NCBI GenBank assembly: GCA_009176605.1
Contig: SEYY01009323.1
Location: forward strand, 1-35,899
Length of the DNA: 35,899 nucleotides
Origin: Armadillidium nasatum
Lineage: Eukaryota; Arthropoda; Malacostraca; Isopoda; Armadillidiidae
Direction of reading: 5' to 3'
The stretch's first letter is position 1; every line of letters begins with the position of its first letter. Shown in pieces: positions 13,586 to 29,360 of the stretch. A program made the position numbers and the translations under genes. A model generated the notes under the pieces. It saw nothing but the letters and a program-made list of their open reading frames with translations. It was not told where the DNA came from and ran no database searches.

Positions 13586-14695
13586 TCTTAGTATGAGCAG
13601 AATGAAGAGGTTGCTTTTCATCGGCATCTCCGAACTTGCTAACCTTAGGGCGACATCCTGCCACTTTCTTAAAATCCAATGGACCGGTGGATCAAATATA
13701 TATCTTTGGTCTAACGTGTTCCATTTGGAGGAAGGTGTCTCTAACCAAAGACGACGATTCGATCAATGTCATCACATGGAATTCATCATGCAGCTTGTCC
13801 TTTGTTCCTATCCAGATGAACGCTATCGTCAGCTTAGCTGTTCGGTCTAGCCCTGCCGTGAGGGTGTATCTGGTCATTCACACTATGAAGGACATTGCTT
13901 CTTTCAATGAGGCCTACCTAAAACGCCAAGGCCGGGATGACCTAATACCCTCGCTAGAAGAACATCCTCAACTCCAACGTCTTTTCTCAACAAAAAGGCT
14001 CGTGAGATGTTCGGGCAGACGTTGAATTACAGGGTAACAACTTGCCTTGTGTTCAAAAGCGGACTTTCTCTATGAAAACAGTTTTTGACCAATACTACAC
14101 CAACAAGTGTGAGGACAACACTCATCATCGATTCTGGATGGGAGGATCGGATAGGTTGAGTGCTTTGGATCTGTGTTATGATGGTCTACATTACACAGTA
14201 ACAGCCTTTGAAGAAACGTTCGCATTCTTGAGCCTGACCAACTTTCACAAACGAGCTCAAGAAGATAGACCAGTTACAACTACAAGCACCCCAACAACCA
14301 CTACTACAACATCAGTGATTGTTGAGGAAGTAGAGTCTACCCCTGGACCTTCGGGTATCCAAGGGCGGATAGAGTACCGAAAAACTTGACCACATCAACC
14401 ACGGACAGTACCTTCTACACCGAAAAAGCGAACCAAAGGTAAATCGGAAACTAGTGTATTTTACTCTAGGTCTTTCGTGGATTCCATGGGCATGGGCGAA
14501 CAGCCTTCTACTTCCTCCGAGTCATGACAACAACATAAAAGACAAGTTAAAAGACTATTGAGGAAGTCTAATCAACGAAGGAAGATGCGACGTCAATATG
14601 CTAAGCGAGAAAGATCCTCTAAGAAGTCGACAGGCAATAACACAACCACGTCCCCGTCGACTATGTCACCAGAATTTATAACCTTCACTTTCTAG
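13586..14695 (+). pseudogene. Extra Gypsy-1 ORF (ORF3), unrecognised product
   Basis: It lies where an env gene would be, but I see no signal peptide, transmembrane segment or furin-like site. The first half reads best in frame 13636-14025 (motifs SIWRKVSLTKDDDSINVITW, HTMKDIASFNEAYLKRQG). A frame change near 14000-14040 leads into a frame that stays open from 14042 to the TAG at 14693-14695 apart from TGA codons at 14387 and 14525. The second half has a compact region with CEDNTHHRFWMGGSDRLSAL, a Thr-rich linker (14278-14310), TPGPSG, and a very basic C-terminus (RRKMRRQYAKRERSSKK). That layout suggests a nucleic-acid-binding protein; function unknown. Confidence 0.55.
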
Positions 14696-14761
14696 ATTAA
14701 CAAGTCGAAATAAAGATAGAATAATTTTACAGACTTTATTATAAATAGACTAACAAGAAAA

Positions 14762-15542
14762 TGTTGTAACCAAATACAAATTGGTCAACACATAAGTAAC
14801 AAATTAGTCTGATTCGTAATAGTTTCGTTGTAAATACGTATCCTATAAAGAAAGCTTTCTATATTCCAGTTCTAACCTAGGAACATCAATTTCTAACCGG
14901 AAATATCAATTTCCAAGCCAGGAACTACAACCATATCAACATTTTTCAACCTGAGATCAACATTTCTAACTAGGAATTACCCATTATCAACGTTTCCAAA
15001 CATAGTCAACTGAACTTTTGGTCATTTTTAAAGTGACGACGGGTGGTTGGTTAGTTGACAAATAGTCATTAAGGAACACTCATTCCCGTCAGTTTCACTT
15101 CGCCCCTACTCCCGAATCTGCATTGTTTCTTCGTTTATAGTTCCTTATTCTGTTCATACTTCGACAAGTAGTGGGGTTTGCATATTTCAAATTTTGGAAA
15201 AAAACTCATTACAAATCAACGTCGTTGTTCAAACTCAATAATTAAAGATTTCATTTTCATGGTTTTTCAATGACCCTCCAATTTTGTTCGTTGTATTTAT
15301 CATAATACTGCTGTTAGTTGTTCCTTCTAGTGATCTTCTTTGCCCTTACAAAGAGTCTGAGAGTTTTTGATTGATAAAGACGGATGATAATTCAATAAAT
15401 TCAACAACACCGCCCATCTGAAGAGGACTGTACAACTAACCTCTCCAGGAATATCTCTAGACGTGAGTTAAACAATAATTTTATATATTTTCATTAATTT
15501 ATTTTCTCCTGTTGGGTTTAAAATTCAAGGCCTAACCTTACA
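14762..15542 (+). repeat. 3' LTR of Gypsy-1
   Basis: TGTTGTAACCAAATAC to CCTAACCTTACA, matching 5307-6110. It lacks about 23 bp present in the 5' LTR near 5420. The 73 bases just before it (14689-14761) are also shared with the left end of the element and include the last bases of ORF3. AACAAGAAAA directly before TG is the only purine-rich candidate for a polypurine tract. Confidence 0.87.
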
Positions 15543-15548
15543 ATGTAA

Positions 15549-17263
<1,715 letters not shown>

Positions 17264-17339
17264 ACACATTTCAATACGCGTGAGTTTGGGGTCTCGATTT
17301 CGATTTTCCGAAAGTTTCGACTTAGTTCAGAAATTGAAA

Positions 17340-17838
<499 letters not shown>

Positions 17839-18066
17839 GAATTGGGTGATTTATTCCCGTAGATTTTTAATTCTTGAAATAAGGTGATTAATTCCCGTAA
17901 AATTTTTCAACTCCTCATTTAAGGTAATTATTACTCACATATTTTTTATAACAGTTGAACTATTTTTCTTCAATCCAAACCCAGGTCGGTCATTGATCAG
18001 TTTAATTTTTAAGTTCTTATTATTAAAAATGACTGCGATGTTGAAAAATTTATTTGTTCACCTTAG

Positions 18067-18170
18067 CTTCCTCCTTATGTCACGATACAGAAAAATGCCA
18101 CGGATCAAAATTATTTAGATGGATTCCTCACGGACGTATGGCATACTTTGCAAATATTTATGAATTTCAC
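18067..18170 (+). CDS. Ionotropic receptor (IR/iGluR type), exon: start of ligand-binding S1
   Basis: The acceptor TTTGTTCACCTTAG precedes 18067 and the donor GTAAGT starts at 18171. The 104-bp exon (phase 0 in, two bases out) encodes LPPYVTIQKNATD... then YLDGFLTDVWHTLQIFMNF. This is the opening of the ligand-binding S1 lobe of ionotropic glutamate receptors and IRs (compare GYCIDLLKxLxxxLNF in the family). Upstream exons (N-terminal part) are not seen in the window; 15.5-17.8 kb is filled by repeats. The product would be a ligand-gated cation channel of the chemosensory IR or glutamate-receptor class, in the plasma membrane. No lesion is visible. Confidence 0.82.
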
Positions 18171-18182
18171 GTAAGTGCTATA

Positions 18183-18183
<1 letters not shown>

Positions 18184-18257
<74 letters not shown>

Positions 18258-18275
18258 GTTATTATTATTATTATA
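18184..18275. repeat. (ATT)n microsatellite in intron 1
   Basis: About 92 bp of ATT with one GTT interruption. It starts 14 bases after the splice donor of the first receptor exon. Confidence 0.95.
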
Positions 18276-18365
18276 ATGATGGAAAAAAAGAATCGAAAGC
18301 AATAAAGTTACGGGTTATAGGTTTACTATGTAACGTTGGGTTTTATTACATTGAAATTCATTACT

Positions 18366-18504
18366 TTCACTCATTGGTGAAGTATTAACCATTAATTAAA
18401 ATATCCAATTCTAATTGACAGAGCCTTCTGGTTTTTCACTCATTGGTGATATTAACCATTAATTAAAATATCCAATTCTAATTGACAGAGCCTTCTGGTT
18501 TTGA
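18366..18504. repeat. 69-bp tandem duplication in the receptor intron
   Basis: TCACTCATTGGTGA through GAGCCTTCTGGTTTT occurs twice in a row. The second copy lacks two bases (GAAGTATT against GATATT) and is otherwise nearly identical. Confidence 0.9.
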
Positions 18505-19285
18505 TGAACTATGTTAGATATTTCACCAACCAAGAGAAGCATTATCATAGGATTTGAACATAAGATAAACTGCATTAGGGATCAAAAGAAATATTTTGTT
18601 TTTAAACCTTAATGCAAGTTAAATGCTCTAATTCTGATATGATAGTTAGTCACCGCAGTTTTGTTAAGTAAATGGAAGCGTTTGAAAAAAACTTCTTTTC
18701 TGTGTTAATTCAATCTTGTCACAAACTATGATGAATAAAATAGCCAAGAAAATAGTGAGCTTTTCACTAAATTTGTACCCTAGGAGTACAAATAATTGTT
18801 ATTCATTTTAGTTTCAAGAATATAGTTTATTATTACTTCATTTAAAAATTCTTTTTACATTCCTTACTTATATTCTAATAATTAATAATTTAATGTATTT
18901 GTTCAATTAATATTAAATTATCACTTTTAAAATTAAGAAAATTTTATATTTACAGGTTTAAAAGTAATACAAATTTTTAAATTTAACATCTCATACTTTA
19001 ATGTTATTTGAAAAGAAATGTGTAAGATTCATAATTTAACACAATGTAAAGTAAATTTGAATTAAATATAAATCAAATTTAATTTGGTAAAGATTAAAAT
19101 ATAGTTTGAGTGGTTTTTAAATCAAATTTAAAAAATTCTAAAATTTATTTGAGTTATTTTAAATTATGGAATGTTCGGTTTAAATTTTGCATGAGTAATT
19201 TTTGATGTGAATTGTCAATGTAATATTTAATTTTAGATGTTATTTTAAATTAAATAAGGGTTACTTTAAATGTTTAATTGCACAG

Positions 19286-19453
19286 ATACTGTTCCATAGA
19301 CTCCTATTATGGAGCTCCACGAGGTCCAAATCAGACATGGAGTGGATTGTTTGGATTGATGCAAAGAGGATATCTTGATATTGCCTCTCCTGTTGTCATG
19401 TCTCCAGGAAGATTTGAAGCAATGGATTTTAACATACCTTTTATGACAACAAG
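19286..19453 (+). CDS. Ionotropic receptor exon: S1 ligand-binding core
   Basis: Flanked by TTTAATTGCACAG and the donor GTGAGA. The 168-bp exon takes one base to complete the previous Thr codon and leaves two bases at its end. It encodes YCSIDSYYGAPRGPNQTWSG, then LFGLMQRGYLDIASPVVMSP and GRFEAMDFNIPFMTT. W-x-G-x-x-G-x-(L/M)-x-x-G-x-x-D followed by R...DF..P is the signature of the iGluR/IR glutamate-binding region. The Arg corresponds to the residue that binds the alpha-carboxyl group in glutamate receptors, but the Thr of the usual PLT motif is not conserved, which is common in divergent IRs. The minus-strand frame across this exon is a shadow. Confidence 0.9.
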
Positions 19454-20629
19454 GTGAGATTTTAGCAGAATTAAACAGGTATACATATATTACCACATAA
19501 ATAAAGAAACGAAGATTTTCAGATAATAGCTTTCAGTACTAATCTTGTACTTCTAGTTTTGTGCTCATTAAGTACTAACTGAATTCGCAAAATTCATCTT
19601 GGATTACAAACCTAATTATATCTTATTATTAATTGTTTTGTCTGAAATCAAATAATTTTAATTACAGTAATATGATCTAATAATATGATTTACATTATAG
19701 TTTTCATATTCTAATACTCACAGCCCTAAATCAGGTGCTAATTTTAAAATGTGAATGACAGTATGTTGGTTGGGTTCAAAGTCATTTCCAAGTTTTGAAA
19801 ACTAATATGTTTACTAATATTCAAAGTTACAGTTATTGTTATTCAAATTTTATAATAGAAACATTGCATTTAGATTTCCGAGTGTTAAATATTTATTTCA
19901 GTTTTTTATTCATCAAAGTTTTCTTTTCAAATAGGTAAAGATAAGTTCATAAGCAAATGTAGCTGCTTTATCAAATTATTAAATTAAAAATTTTCTGGCA
20001 AATCCAATATTTTCAAATTTTTTCAATCTTGTTTCAAAATTTGTATTATTACATTTATGAATCGTTTCTCATGCAGAGTCTCATACGGATATACATCTTA
20101 TTAATGAAATCTAAATTTAAAAACTAATTTAAGTTTAGTATTTAAATCAAATGAGTATAAACCTTTATAAATTCAAATTCAAAATAAGTCAAAAATATAT
20201 CATGCAAATGGAAAGCTTACCTGAAAATCACACACACAATCAAATATTAGCATACTACAATCTTATAGTAAATCAATAAGTAAATAATTCCAATTAATTC
20301 AAACCGTTATTAAATCAAAGGAAGTACGACTTTTGTATTTGAAATCTTTTTCAAACTCTTATACGATAACTCATATCCGACAAAATCTTATGCTTAAAAC
20401 CCCACCTAAATTTTGTACATTAAACAAAATAATATACACTGTACATTCAATCCCTCAGTGCTTTCAGTAATCTAATATGTAAATTTGCAATCGTATGTTA
20501 CATCAAACACAAATATATCATTAATCTTATATTGAAAAACATAAATAAACCCGGTTCAATAAATTTTACACAAGTAAACCTATATGTCATTAAAACTGTT
20601 TTTTATCAGAATCATATATTTTTCAATAG

Positions 20630-20739
20630 AACCAGACTCTTCACCAGGAGACCAGATAAATCATTTAAATGGGATCTTTATATTCTGCCATTTGGTTTGG
20701 ATATGTGGATTTCTATTCTATTCTTCATTTTCATCACAG
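20630..20739 (+). CDS. Ionotropic receptor exon: linker and first transmembrane segment
   Basis: The acceptor TATTTTTCAATAG and the donor GTAAAA bound a 110-bp exon that completes an Arg codon with its first base and leaves one base at its end. It encodes RLFTRRPDKSFKWDLYILPF and then GLDMWISILFFIFIT, a hydrophobic segment matching transmembrane helix M1 of iGluR/IR channels (W..Y..PF...MW is typical). The pore loop, M2/M3, S2 and M4 exons should follow, but I find none before the second Gypsy element at 22.9 kb. They either lie beyond 30 kb or are lost. The three exons have matching phases, supporting one gene. Confidence 0.87.
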
Positions 20740-22735
<1,996 letters not shown>

Positions 22736-22746
22736 TAGTATTTTTA

Positions 22747-22799
<53 letters not shown>
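22747..22799. repeat. (ATT)n microsatellite
   Basis: About 50 bp of ATT just outside the 3' side of the second Gypsy element. Confidence 0.9.
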
Positions 22800-22892
22800 G
22801 CTACTATTATTAATTATCAGTATTTTAGTTTTTACACTTATTGTTTATTATTACTAGTTAATATAAATATTATACTCTTCTTTTTTGTGTAT

Positions 22893-23655
22893 TTATGTAT
22901 TTATGTGTACTTTCTCCTCTCTTTTGTGCAAGTCATTTAAGGGTTTTATTGTATAATTTACTGCGGAGTATTTATCGATTATTCTATAAGGACCAAGGTA
23001 TCTAGGTTTTAACTTGCATCCTTTTCCTCTCCTATAATTATCTATTAGCCACACGAAATCTCCTATTTCGAATTCCTTAAAATTCCGGTCTTTAAAATAT
23101 TCTTTGCGTTTACCTTGAGTTCTTTCATTAAATTTTTGAGCATTTTCGTATGCATTTTTCATCTTCCTTATTATATCTTCTTTACAGTTTTTATTTACAT
23201 GATCATATCTCTCTCCAGCCTTTTATTATATCTGACAAAGGTAAAAGAGCATCTCTGCCAAAAAATAAAAAGAATGGTATCTCATTTGTACTTGAATGAT
23301 ATGAAGTATTTAAAGCTAATGTGACAAATGAAAGGTAATCTTCCCATTGTTGTAATGAAGAATTTTCTAAGGCTGAGATTAAAGCATTTTTGACATTTCT
23401 ATGAGATCTTTCCGAATAGCTATTTCCTTGTGGATGAAAACTTGTTGTATAATGTATTTTACTTTTAAAAAGATCACATACTTCTCTAAAAAGTTTAGAA
23501 TGGAACTGAGAACCATTATCACTAGTGATATGCAAAGGAGAAGAAAATCTATTTATATAATCAATTAAACAATTTACAATGGTTTCTTTTCTAATATTGG
23601 AAATAGAGTAGGCTTGAAGGAATCTAGAGAAGTTATCTATAATGGAAAATATCAA
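22893..23655 (-). pseudogene. Gypsy-2 integrase core and C-terminal domain
   Basis: The first catalytic Asp (HISIDIF) is at the end of the preceding frame near 23650. After a small frame change, frame 23655-23203 has HITSDNGSQF (D2) and GNSYSERSHRN (E) with exactly 35 residues between them, the canonical DX35E. A second break leads into frame 23162-22893 with FEIGDFVWLI and KPRYLGPYRIID, the GPY/F module. No chromodomain is seen and the frame ends soon after. The enzyme would integrate element cDNA. Confidence 0.88.
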
Positions 23656-24544
23656 TACTTATATGAGTGCCTGGGGAGATTGGTGAATTAAATAACTGTA
23701 ATGGTGCTTTAATATTATTATATGGAGAAATTTTCTGGCAGGTTAGACAATTTTTACAATAAATTTTTATGTCTTGGAACATATTTGGCCAATAAAATAA
23801 ATCTTTAGCTCTGTAAAGAGTTTTAACAAAACCTGCATGGAAGTTCAAATGAGAATTGTGTACTATATATAAGGCTGCGTCTTTAAGTGTTTGAGGAACT
23901 ACTAAAACTTCTTTATAAGGTCTTTGATGACTATTATAATGTATAAAGTGTAAACAGTTATTTTTCATGATAAATCTCGACAAGTCTATGTCTCTCGGAA
24001 TTCCTTCTACATTCCTTTTTTCAAAGTAGTTGATAATCTTCCTCCACTCCAAGTCTTTCAATTGTTCCTTTCGCACATTATGCGAACCTAAAACTTTTGA
24101 TGGATCAACTATTTCTTCACTACTAATGGCACTCACACTTCTACTAAGTGCATCAGGAATTATATTTTCTTTCCCTGCTTTGAACTGAATGTCAAAGTTG
24201 AATTCGGTTAAAAGTAAAGCCCATCTAGCGATTCTTGGCGTACTTGGTTTGAATTTAAAGAGGTATCTCAAAGGTTGATGGTCGGATATTATTGTAAATC
24301 TATGTTCATGTAAATAGTAATCGAATTGTTTTACAGATTTAACAATTGCCAAAGCCTCTCTTTCTGTTACACTATATCTACTTTCCTGCGGTGTTAGTTT
24401 TCTGGAAAAGTATGCCACTGGTCTTTCCATACCATCGATTTCCTGAGTTAACACAGCTCCAATAGCTATATCTGATACATCTGTATGTAATTTGAATGGA
24501 TGGTCAAAGTTTGGATGTATAAGGATAGGTGAACTTGATAGCAA
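23633..24544 (-). pseudogene. Gypsy-2 RNase H and integrase zinc-binding region
   Basis: An uninterrupted 303-codon frame. RNase H comes first: FKLHTDVSDIAIGAVL (Asp), TEREALAI (Glu), IISDHQPLRYLF (Asp) and KAGKENIIPDALSR. The spacer and the integrase HHCC zinc-binding module follow (HNSHLNFHAGF ... YCKNCLTCQ). The residues expected for metal binding are all present; DVS replaces the commoner DAS. The frame begins after a stop separating it from RT (near 24590), so it was part of one Pol polyprotein. Confidence 0.9.
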
Positions 24545-24595
24545 TTCTTTTAATTTGTTAAAAGCTTGATCTTCTAATTCGGACCAAATAAATTT

Positions 24596-25901
24596 TTAAT
24601 GCTTTTTGGTGAGGTTAGTTAAAGGAGCACATATGCCAGAGAAATTAATGAAAAATTTTCTGTAATAACTAGCCATTCCAACAAATCTTCTGACGTCCTT
24701 TACGTTTCTTGGTGTTTGATGTTCTCTTATGCCTTGTAGCTTAACTGGATCTATCTGAATTCCTTTTTTAGAAACTATATGGCCTAAATACTTTACAGAG
24801 TCCTGAGCGAATTTACATTTCTTAAGGGACAAATTAAGGCCAGAATCTCTGTATATTTTTAGAACTTGTTCTAAATATTTGAGGTGGTCTTCGAAATTTG
24901 ATGAATATAAGATCAAATCGTCCATATATATATGACAGAACTTACCTAATACTTCGGAAAATAGAAGAGACAACGTTTTGGTAAAAGTAGTAGGGGCTCC
25001 TAATAAACCATAAGGCATTCTTACATGTTGGTATTTAAGGTTGTCAGGTCCAATGAAAACTTGTTTTGTGTCTGTCCTTCTTCTGCTATTAAAATTTGAT
25101 TGAACCCTTTTAGGTTATCTAATACTGAAAAGTATCTGGAACCGTTTAGTGTCGATAATATTTCATCTATCTTGGGCATAGACATTACTTCTACCTCAGT
25201 TACTTTATTTAAACCTCTAGCATCGTATACAAAGCGTAAAGTGTTGTCTGACTTTTTTATTAATATTATGGGACAATTCCAACTACTAGAAGATCTTTCT
25301 ATTAATCCCATTTTTAACATTTTATCTATTTGTTCTTGCATCACCTTTTTAGTTGACTGGGGCAATCTATATTGAGGAACAAAAACAGGTTTACTGTCTC
25401 CTGTCTTTATGTTATGTTTATTTAATGTACAAAGCCCTATATCGTCAGATGTTTGCGAAAAGGCGTCCTTATATTTCTTTAATAAATCTAAAATTTTAGT
25501 TTGTTGGCTTTGTTTCTAAATTTTCTAAATTTACATCATCTAAATTAAAAGGTGCAATCTGATTTGGCTATGTTTTCTATCTCTATTTCATTATCATCAG
25601 CCAAAAATATGTCTCCAATTAATTCATTTTTGTTTAAAACAATCTCTCTATCAAAATAATTTGCTATTGTAAATGGCACTTCTAATTTATCGTTGACAAT
25701 TGCTAAAGTGTTACCTACTCTTAAGCCGTCATTGCAAGAAGATTCTACTACTATATTTTTATTCTTCCACTTTTCTCCAACTACACCATGTGCTTTAACA
25801 AATGAGCGAGGTGGTAATATTATCTTTTTATTTAATTTTAATTTATCTTCATTAAGACTCTTTTTATTTATGTTATGACACTTGCATTTTGTAATTGTCA
25901 T
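24596..25901 (-). pseudogene. Gypsy-2 protease-RT linker and reverse transcriptase
   Basis: The linker frame 25901-25545 has no recognised domain. RT frame 25365-25021 shows MPQSTKKVMQEQIDKMLKMG, SSSWNCPIILIKK, LRFVYDARGLN and RYFSVLDNLKGF (first catalytic Asp; relatives read DLxxGF). A one-base frame change near 25060 leads to 25018-24596 with MPYGLLGAPTTF and CHIYMDDLILYS (the YMDD Asp pair), KCKFAQDSVKYLGHIVSKKG and RRFVGMASYYRKF. All RT blocks are present in order, with only about two breaks. Confidence 0.9.
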
Positions 25902-26283
25902 GGCAAACTATAGGCATTCTTATTTTATTAACTTGAATATATTTTTCTTCAAAATTAAACATAACTTTTCCAATCCTCTTTATTATATCTCTCCCAATGA
26001 GCAAATCTCCTACAAATTTAGTATTATCTAGAATGTACACTTCATGGACAAATTTTACTTTACCAATATTTAAATGTAAGGGGGTTTTACCTAAAATCTT
26101 TAAAGTCTCTCCTGTGACACTAGTAGCAACAATATTAGGAGTCTTTACAATTTTTTTAAAGCGATCTATCTCAAATACTTTGGAGAAATGACTATAAGAA
26201 ATCAGTGAGATGTTTGATCCTGAATCCCAATATCCTAAGGATTTTATATCATTTATTTTTATATATGTCACAGGATTCTCCAA
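25873..26283 (-). pseudogene. Gypsy-2 aspartic protease
   Basis: A frame of 136 codons holding LGYWDSGSNISLI, the active-site Asp in a D-S-G block, and LLIGRDIIKRIGKVMF, which matches the second conserved block (ILG-x-D type). The length and both motifs suit a retroelement pepsin-like protease monomer that works as a dimer. The region itself looks intact; it is called a pseudogene because neighbouring Pol and Gag frames are broken. Confidence 0.82.
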
Positions 26284-26590
26284 ATTATCTGTGATAGACC
26301 TATTTAAAAATTTTTCGGGGGATTAGGAAGTAAAGTTCGTCTCTTATTTAACCAAGGACAATTTCTCTTAATATGTCCTATTTGTTCACAATGATAACAT
26401 ATGATATTTATTATTTTTAAAATTTCTATTATAATTATAATTATTATGGTAGTTTCGGAAACTTGGTACTTCTCTATCATTAACATTTAAAACTGAACAT
26501 CTATTTGGCAACAACTTCTCAGCCTTTAACGCGGTTTGTAAACAATGATTGTAATTATCGAACTCTTGTATACCTCTCAATTTTTTTACT

Positions 26591-26705
26591 GGTAATAATT
26601 TGATATAGCACGAACCTCTCCTATTTTCACTATATTGAAAATATGAACTCAAAATATGTTTACATGCATTCTACACATACTTTTCTTCCTCGGTCGAGTA
26701 ATATA
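26591..26705 (+). repeat. Left terminal inverted repeat of the fold-back transposon
   Basis: About 115 bp, inverted copy of 28471-28585. The one mismatch seen is C against T in CTTCTTCCTCGG/CTTTCTCGG near 26687. Confidence 0.88.
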
Positions 26706-26991
26706 AATAAATTATAAAAAGAGAAACTATTAAAAAAAAGAAAAAACTTATATTTTTACTACGAATGGTGAAGCAACTGTTCTTCGACTGGCCTTCGTTT
26801 GTATAAAAATAGCAAAATCAATTGAATAACAGGTTGCCATATTTGTCCTTCGACTGTTCCGTTATTTTTTTATGCAATGTACTGTAATACAGTCTTCGAT
26901 ACTTGGAAATATTGATATTTCAAAACATCGATATATCAATGTAAATTTATTGAAATTCGTATTATTATTTTGCTTTCATTTCATTTATGCC

Positions 26992-27028
<37 letters not shown>

Positions 27029-27046
27029 TTATTATTATCATTATTA

Positions 27047-27094
<48 letters not shown>

Positions 27095-27143
27095 GTAGTA
27101 GTAGTAGTAGTAGTAGTATTTTATAATTAATTATTATTATTAT

Positions 27144-27190
<47 letters not shown>

Positions 27191-27200
27191 TATTATTATT
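26992..27200. repeat. ATT/AGT microsatellite and poly-T run
   Basis: (ATT)n with a TAG/TAGTAG stretch near 27095-27117, then about 40 T residues at 27150-27188, then a short ATT run. All lie in the left half of the fold-back transposon. Confidence 0.92.
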
Positions 27201-27203
27201 ATA

Positions 27204-27325
27204 TACTTTTTTTTAGCGTAATTAATTCGACTTATCATAACCTGAACGACCGAAGATTGCCGTGTGATACAGGCCTAACTGATAGATGGAACGTTGCCGT
27301 GGCATACAGGCCTACTGTCGTATTA

Positions 27326-27398
<73 letters not shown>

Positions 27399-27520
27399 TG
27401 CAATACGGCAGTAGGCCTGTATGCCACGGCAACGTTCCATCTATCAGTTAGGTCTGTATCACACGGCAATCTTCGGTCGTTCAGGTTATGATAAGTCGAA
27501 TTAATTACGTTAGAAAAGTA
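27204..27520. repeat. Inner inverted repeat around a TA core
   Basis: 27204-27330 and 27398-27520 are inverted copies of each other (about 125 bp, roughly five mismatches) separated by about 65 bp of TA. Typical paired segments are GACCGAAGATTGCCGTGTGA and its complement, and AGATGGAACGTTGCCGTGGC and its complement. The whole unit can form a very stable hairpin. Weaker inverted similarity continues outward (TTTCATTTATG at about 26985 and its complement near 27545). Confidence 0.9.
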
Positions 27521-27664
27521 AACAATAATAATAAGAGACATAAATGAAATAAAAGGTAAAATATAATAATAATAAAAATATACAAATGTAAAAAAATTTT
27601 TTTGAATATCGATGTTTGTATATATCGATATTATGATGTCGGTGATAAAAAAAATATTGTGACA

Positions 27665-28470
<806 letters not shown>

Positions 28471-28585
28471 TATATTACTCGACCGAGAAAGAAAAGTATG
28501 TGTAGAATGCATGTAAACATATTTTGAGTTCATATTTTCAATATAGTGAAAATAGGAGAGGTTCGTGCTATATCAAATTATTACC
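28471..28585 (-). repeat. Right terminal inverted repeat of the fold-back transposon
   Basis: Inverted copy of 26591-26705, ending ...ATCAAATTATTACC next to the TTTTTACT target copy. Confidence 0.88.
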
Positions 28586-29340
28586 TTTTTACTTCTAGAT
28601 TCAGTCCATTTATGAATACAGAAATGAGAAACTGATTTCTAATTTCTATATCCTCAAATTCTGTTAAGACTTGCATCACGGACTCACTAATTTCGTCAAT
28701 TTTATTAGCATAATCTCTAATACTTAAATGTCCTTGCTTTAGACAAGTGAATCTTGAATAGGCTTCTTGTTTGCTAATTTTTATATCAAATCTTTTGGAT
28801 AAAAATGCGACTAACTCATCAAAGTTAAATTCTTCTGTTTCCGGATGAGCATTTAAGTAAGTTTGAGCTGAGTCAATACACAAGCATCTTAAAATGTTAA
28901 CTTTTATATCTTCTCCCCAATTCTCTAGTTTTGACCTCATGTTAAATTGGTTAATAAAGATTTTAAAGTTATTTTTACCATTAAATGAACGTAATTTGCC
29001 TACAATGTTCGAAAACTATAACATATTATTATTTTCATTTTGAAAGTTTACTTCTACATTTGATTCTGCCATCATGACTTTTACAAAAAAATTAATACAA
29101 ATATAATATACGACAAAAGACTATATTAAATATATATTTTAACAACGACAATATTCTTTTATTGAAATCACCAGTCTTTGGAATTTGTTTTTAATAAATA
29201 ATATAAAAATGTAAGGAATGTGTGCAAATATATCTCCTCTGATACTATTCAATGTTAAGTTAGGACGTGTATCTGCCATTCAGTGCAAAGTTTGGGTAAT
29301 CAAATGAGACCTTCCTTTAAATTTTAATTTAGAGTAATTA

Positions 29341-29359
29341 AATCCCACCGCTGCCACCA
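29341..29359 (-). other. Primer-binding site of Gypsy-2 (tRNA-Leu)
   Basis: The + strand reads AATCCCACCGCTGCCACCA, identical to the 3' end (including CCA) that I recall for animal tRNA-Leu(AAG). The minus strand is therefore the 19-base primer site, one base inside the LTR end at 29361. Confidence 0.8.
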
Positions 29360-29360
29360 A

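Larger units (their letters stand above)
5219..15542 (+). mobile_element. Ty3/Gypsy LTR retrotransposon (Gypsy-1), degenerate
   Basis: About 10.3 kb, with two LTR copies in the same orientation and, in order, gag with zinc knuckles, protease, RT, RNase H, integrase, an acidic tail and an extra ORF. PR-RT-RH-IN order is the Ty3/Gypsy (Metaviridae) arrangement. By eye the LTRs differ at roughly 2-3% of positions plus one indel of about 23 bp, so the insertion is not recent. All ORFs carry frameshifts or stops. The 3' LTR abuts minisatellite copy 3. I found no convincing target-site duplication, partly because the left boundary is uncertain (5219 or 5307). Confidence 0.93.

Noticed and set aside
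13586-14695. Envelope gene of an errantivirus-like element
   Set aside because: No signal peptide, no transmembrane segment and no cleavage site are visible, and the C-terminus is basic rather than membrane-anchored.
18111-18302. Frames of Asn, Ile or Leu runs over ATT/TTA arrays here and at 21.1-22.1 kb and 27 kb
   Set aside because: Pure microsatellite translation without any flanking domain; not genes.
19266-19496. 76-codon minus-strand open frame
   Set aside because: It is the antisense shadow of the ionotropic receptor exon at 19286-19453, which has splice sites and family motifs on the + strand.
26872-27126. 84-codon frame ending in Tyr, Ile and Ser runs
   Set aside because: It crosses ATT and AGT microsatellites inside the fold-back transposon and has no domain.
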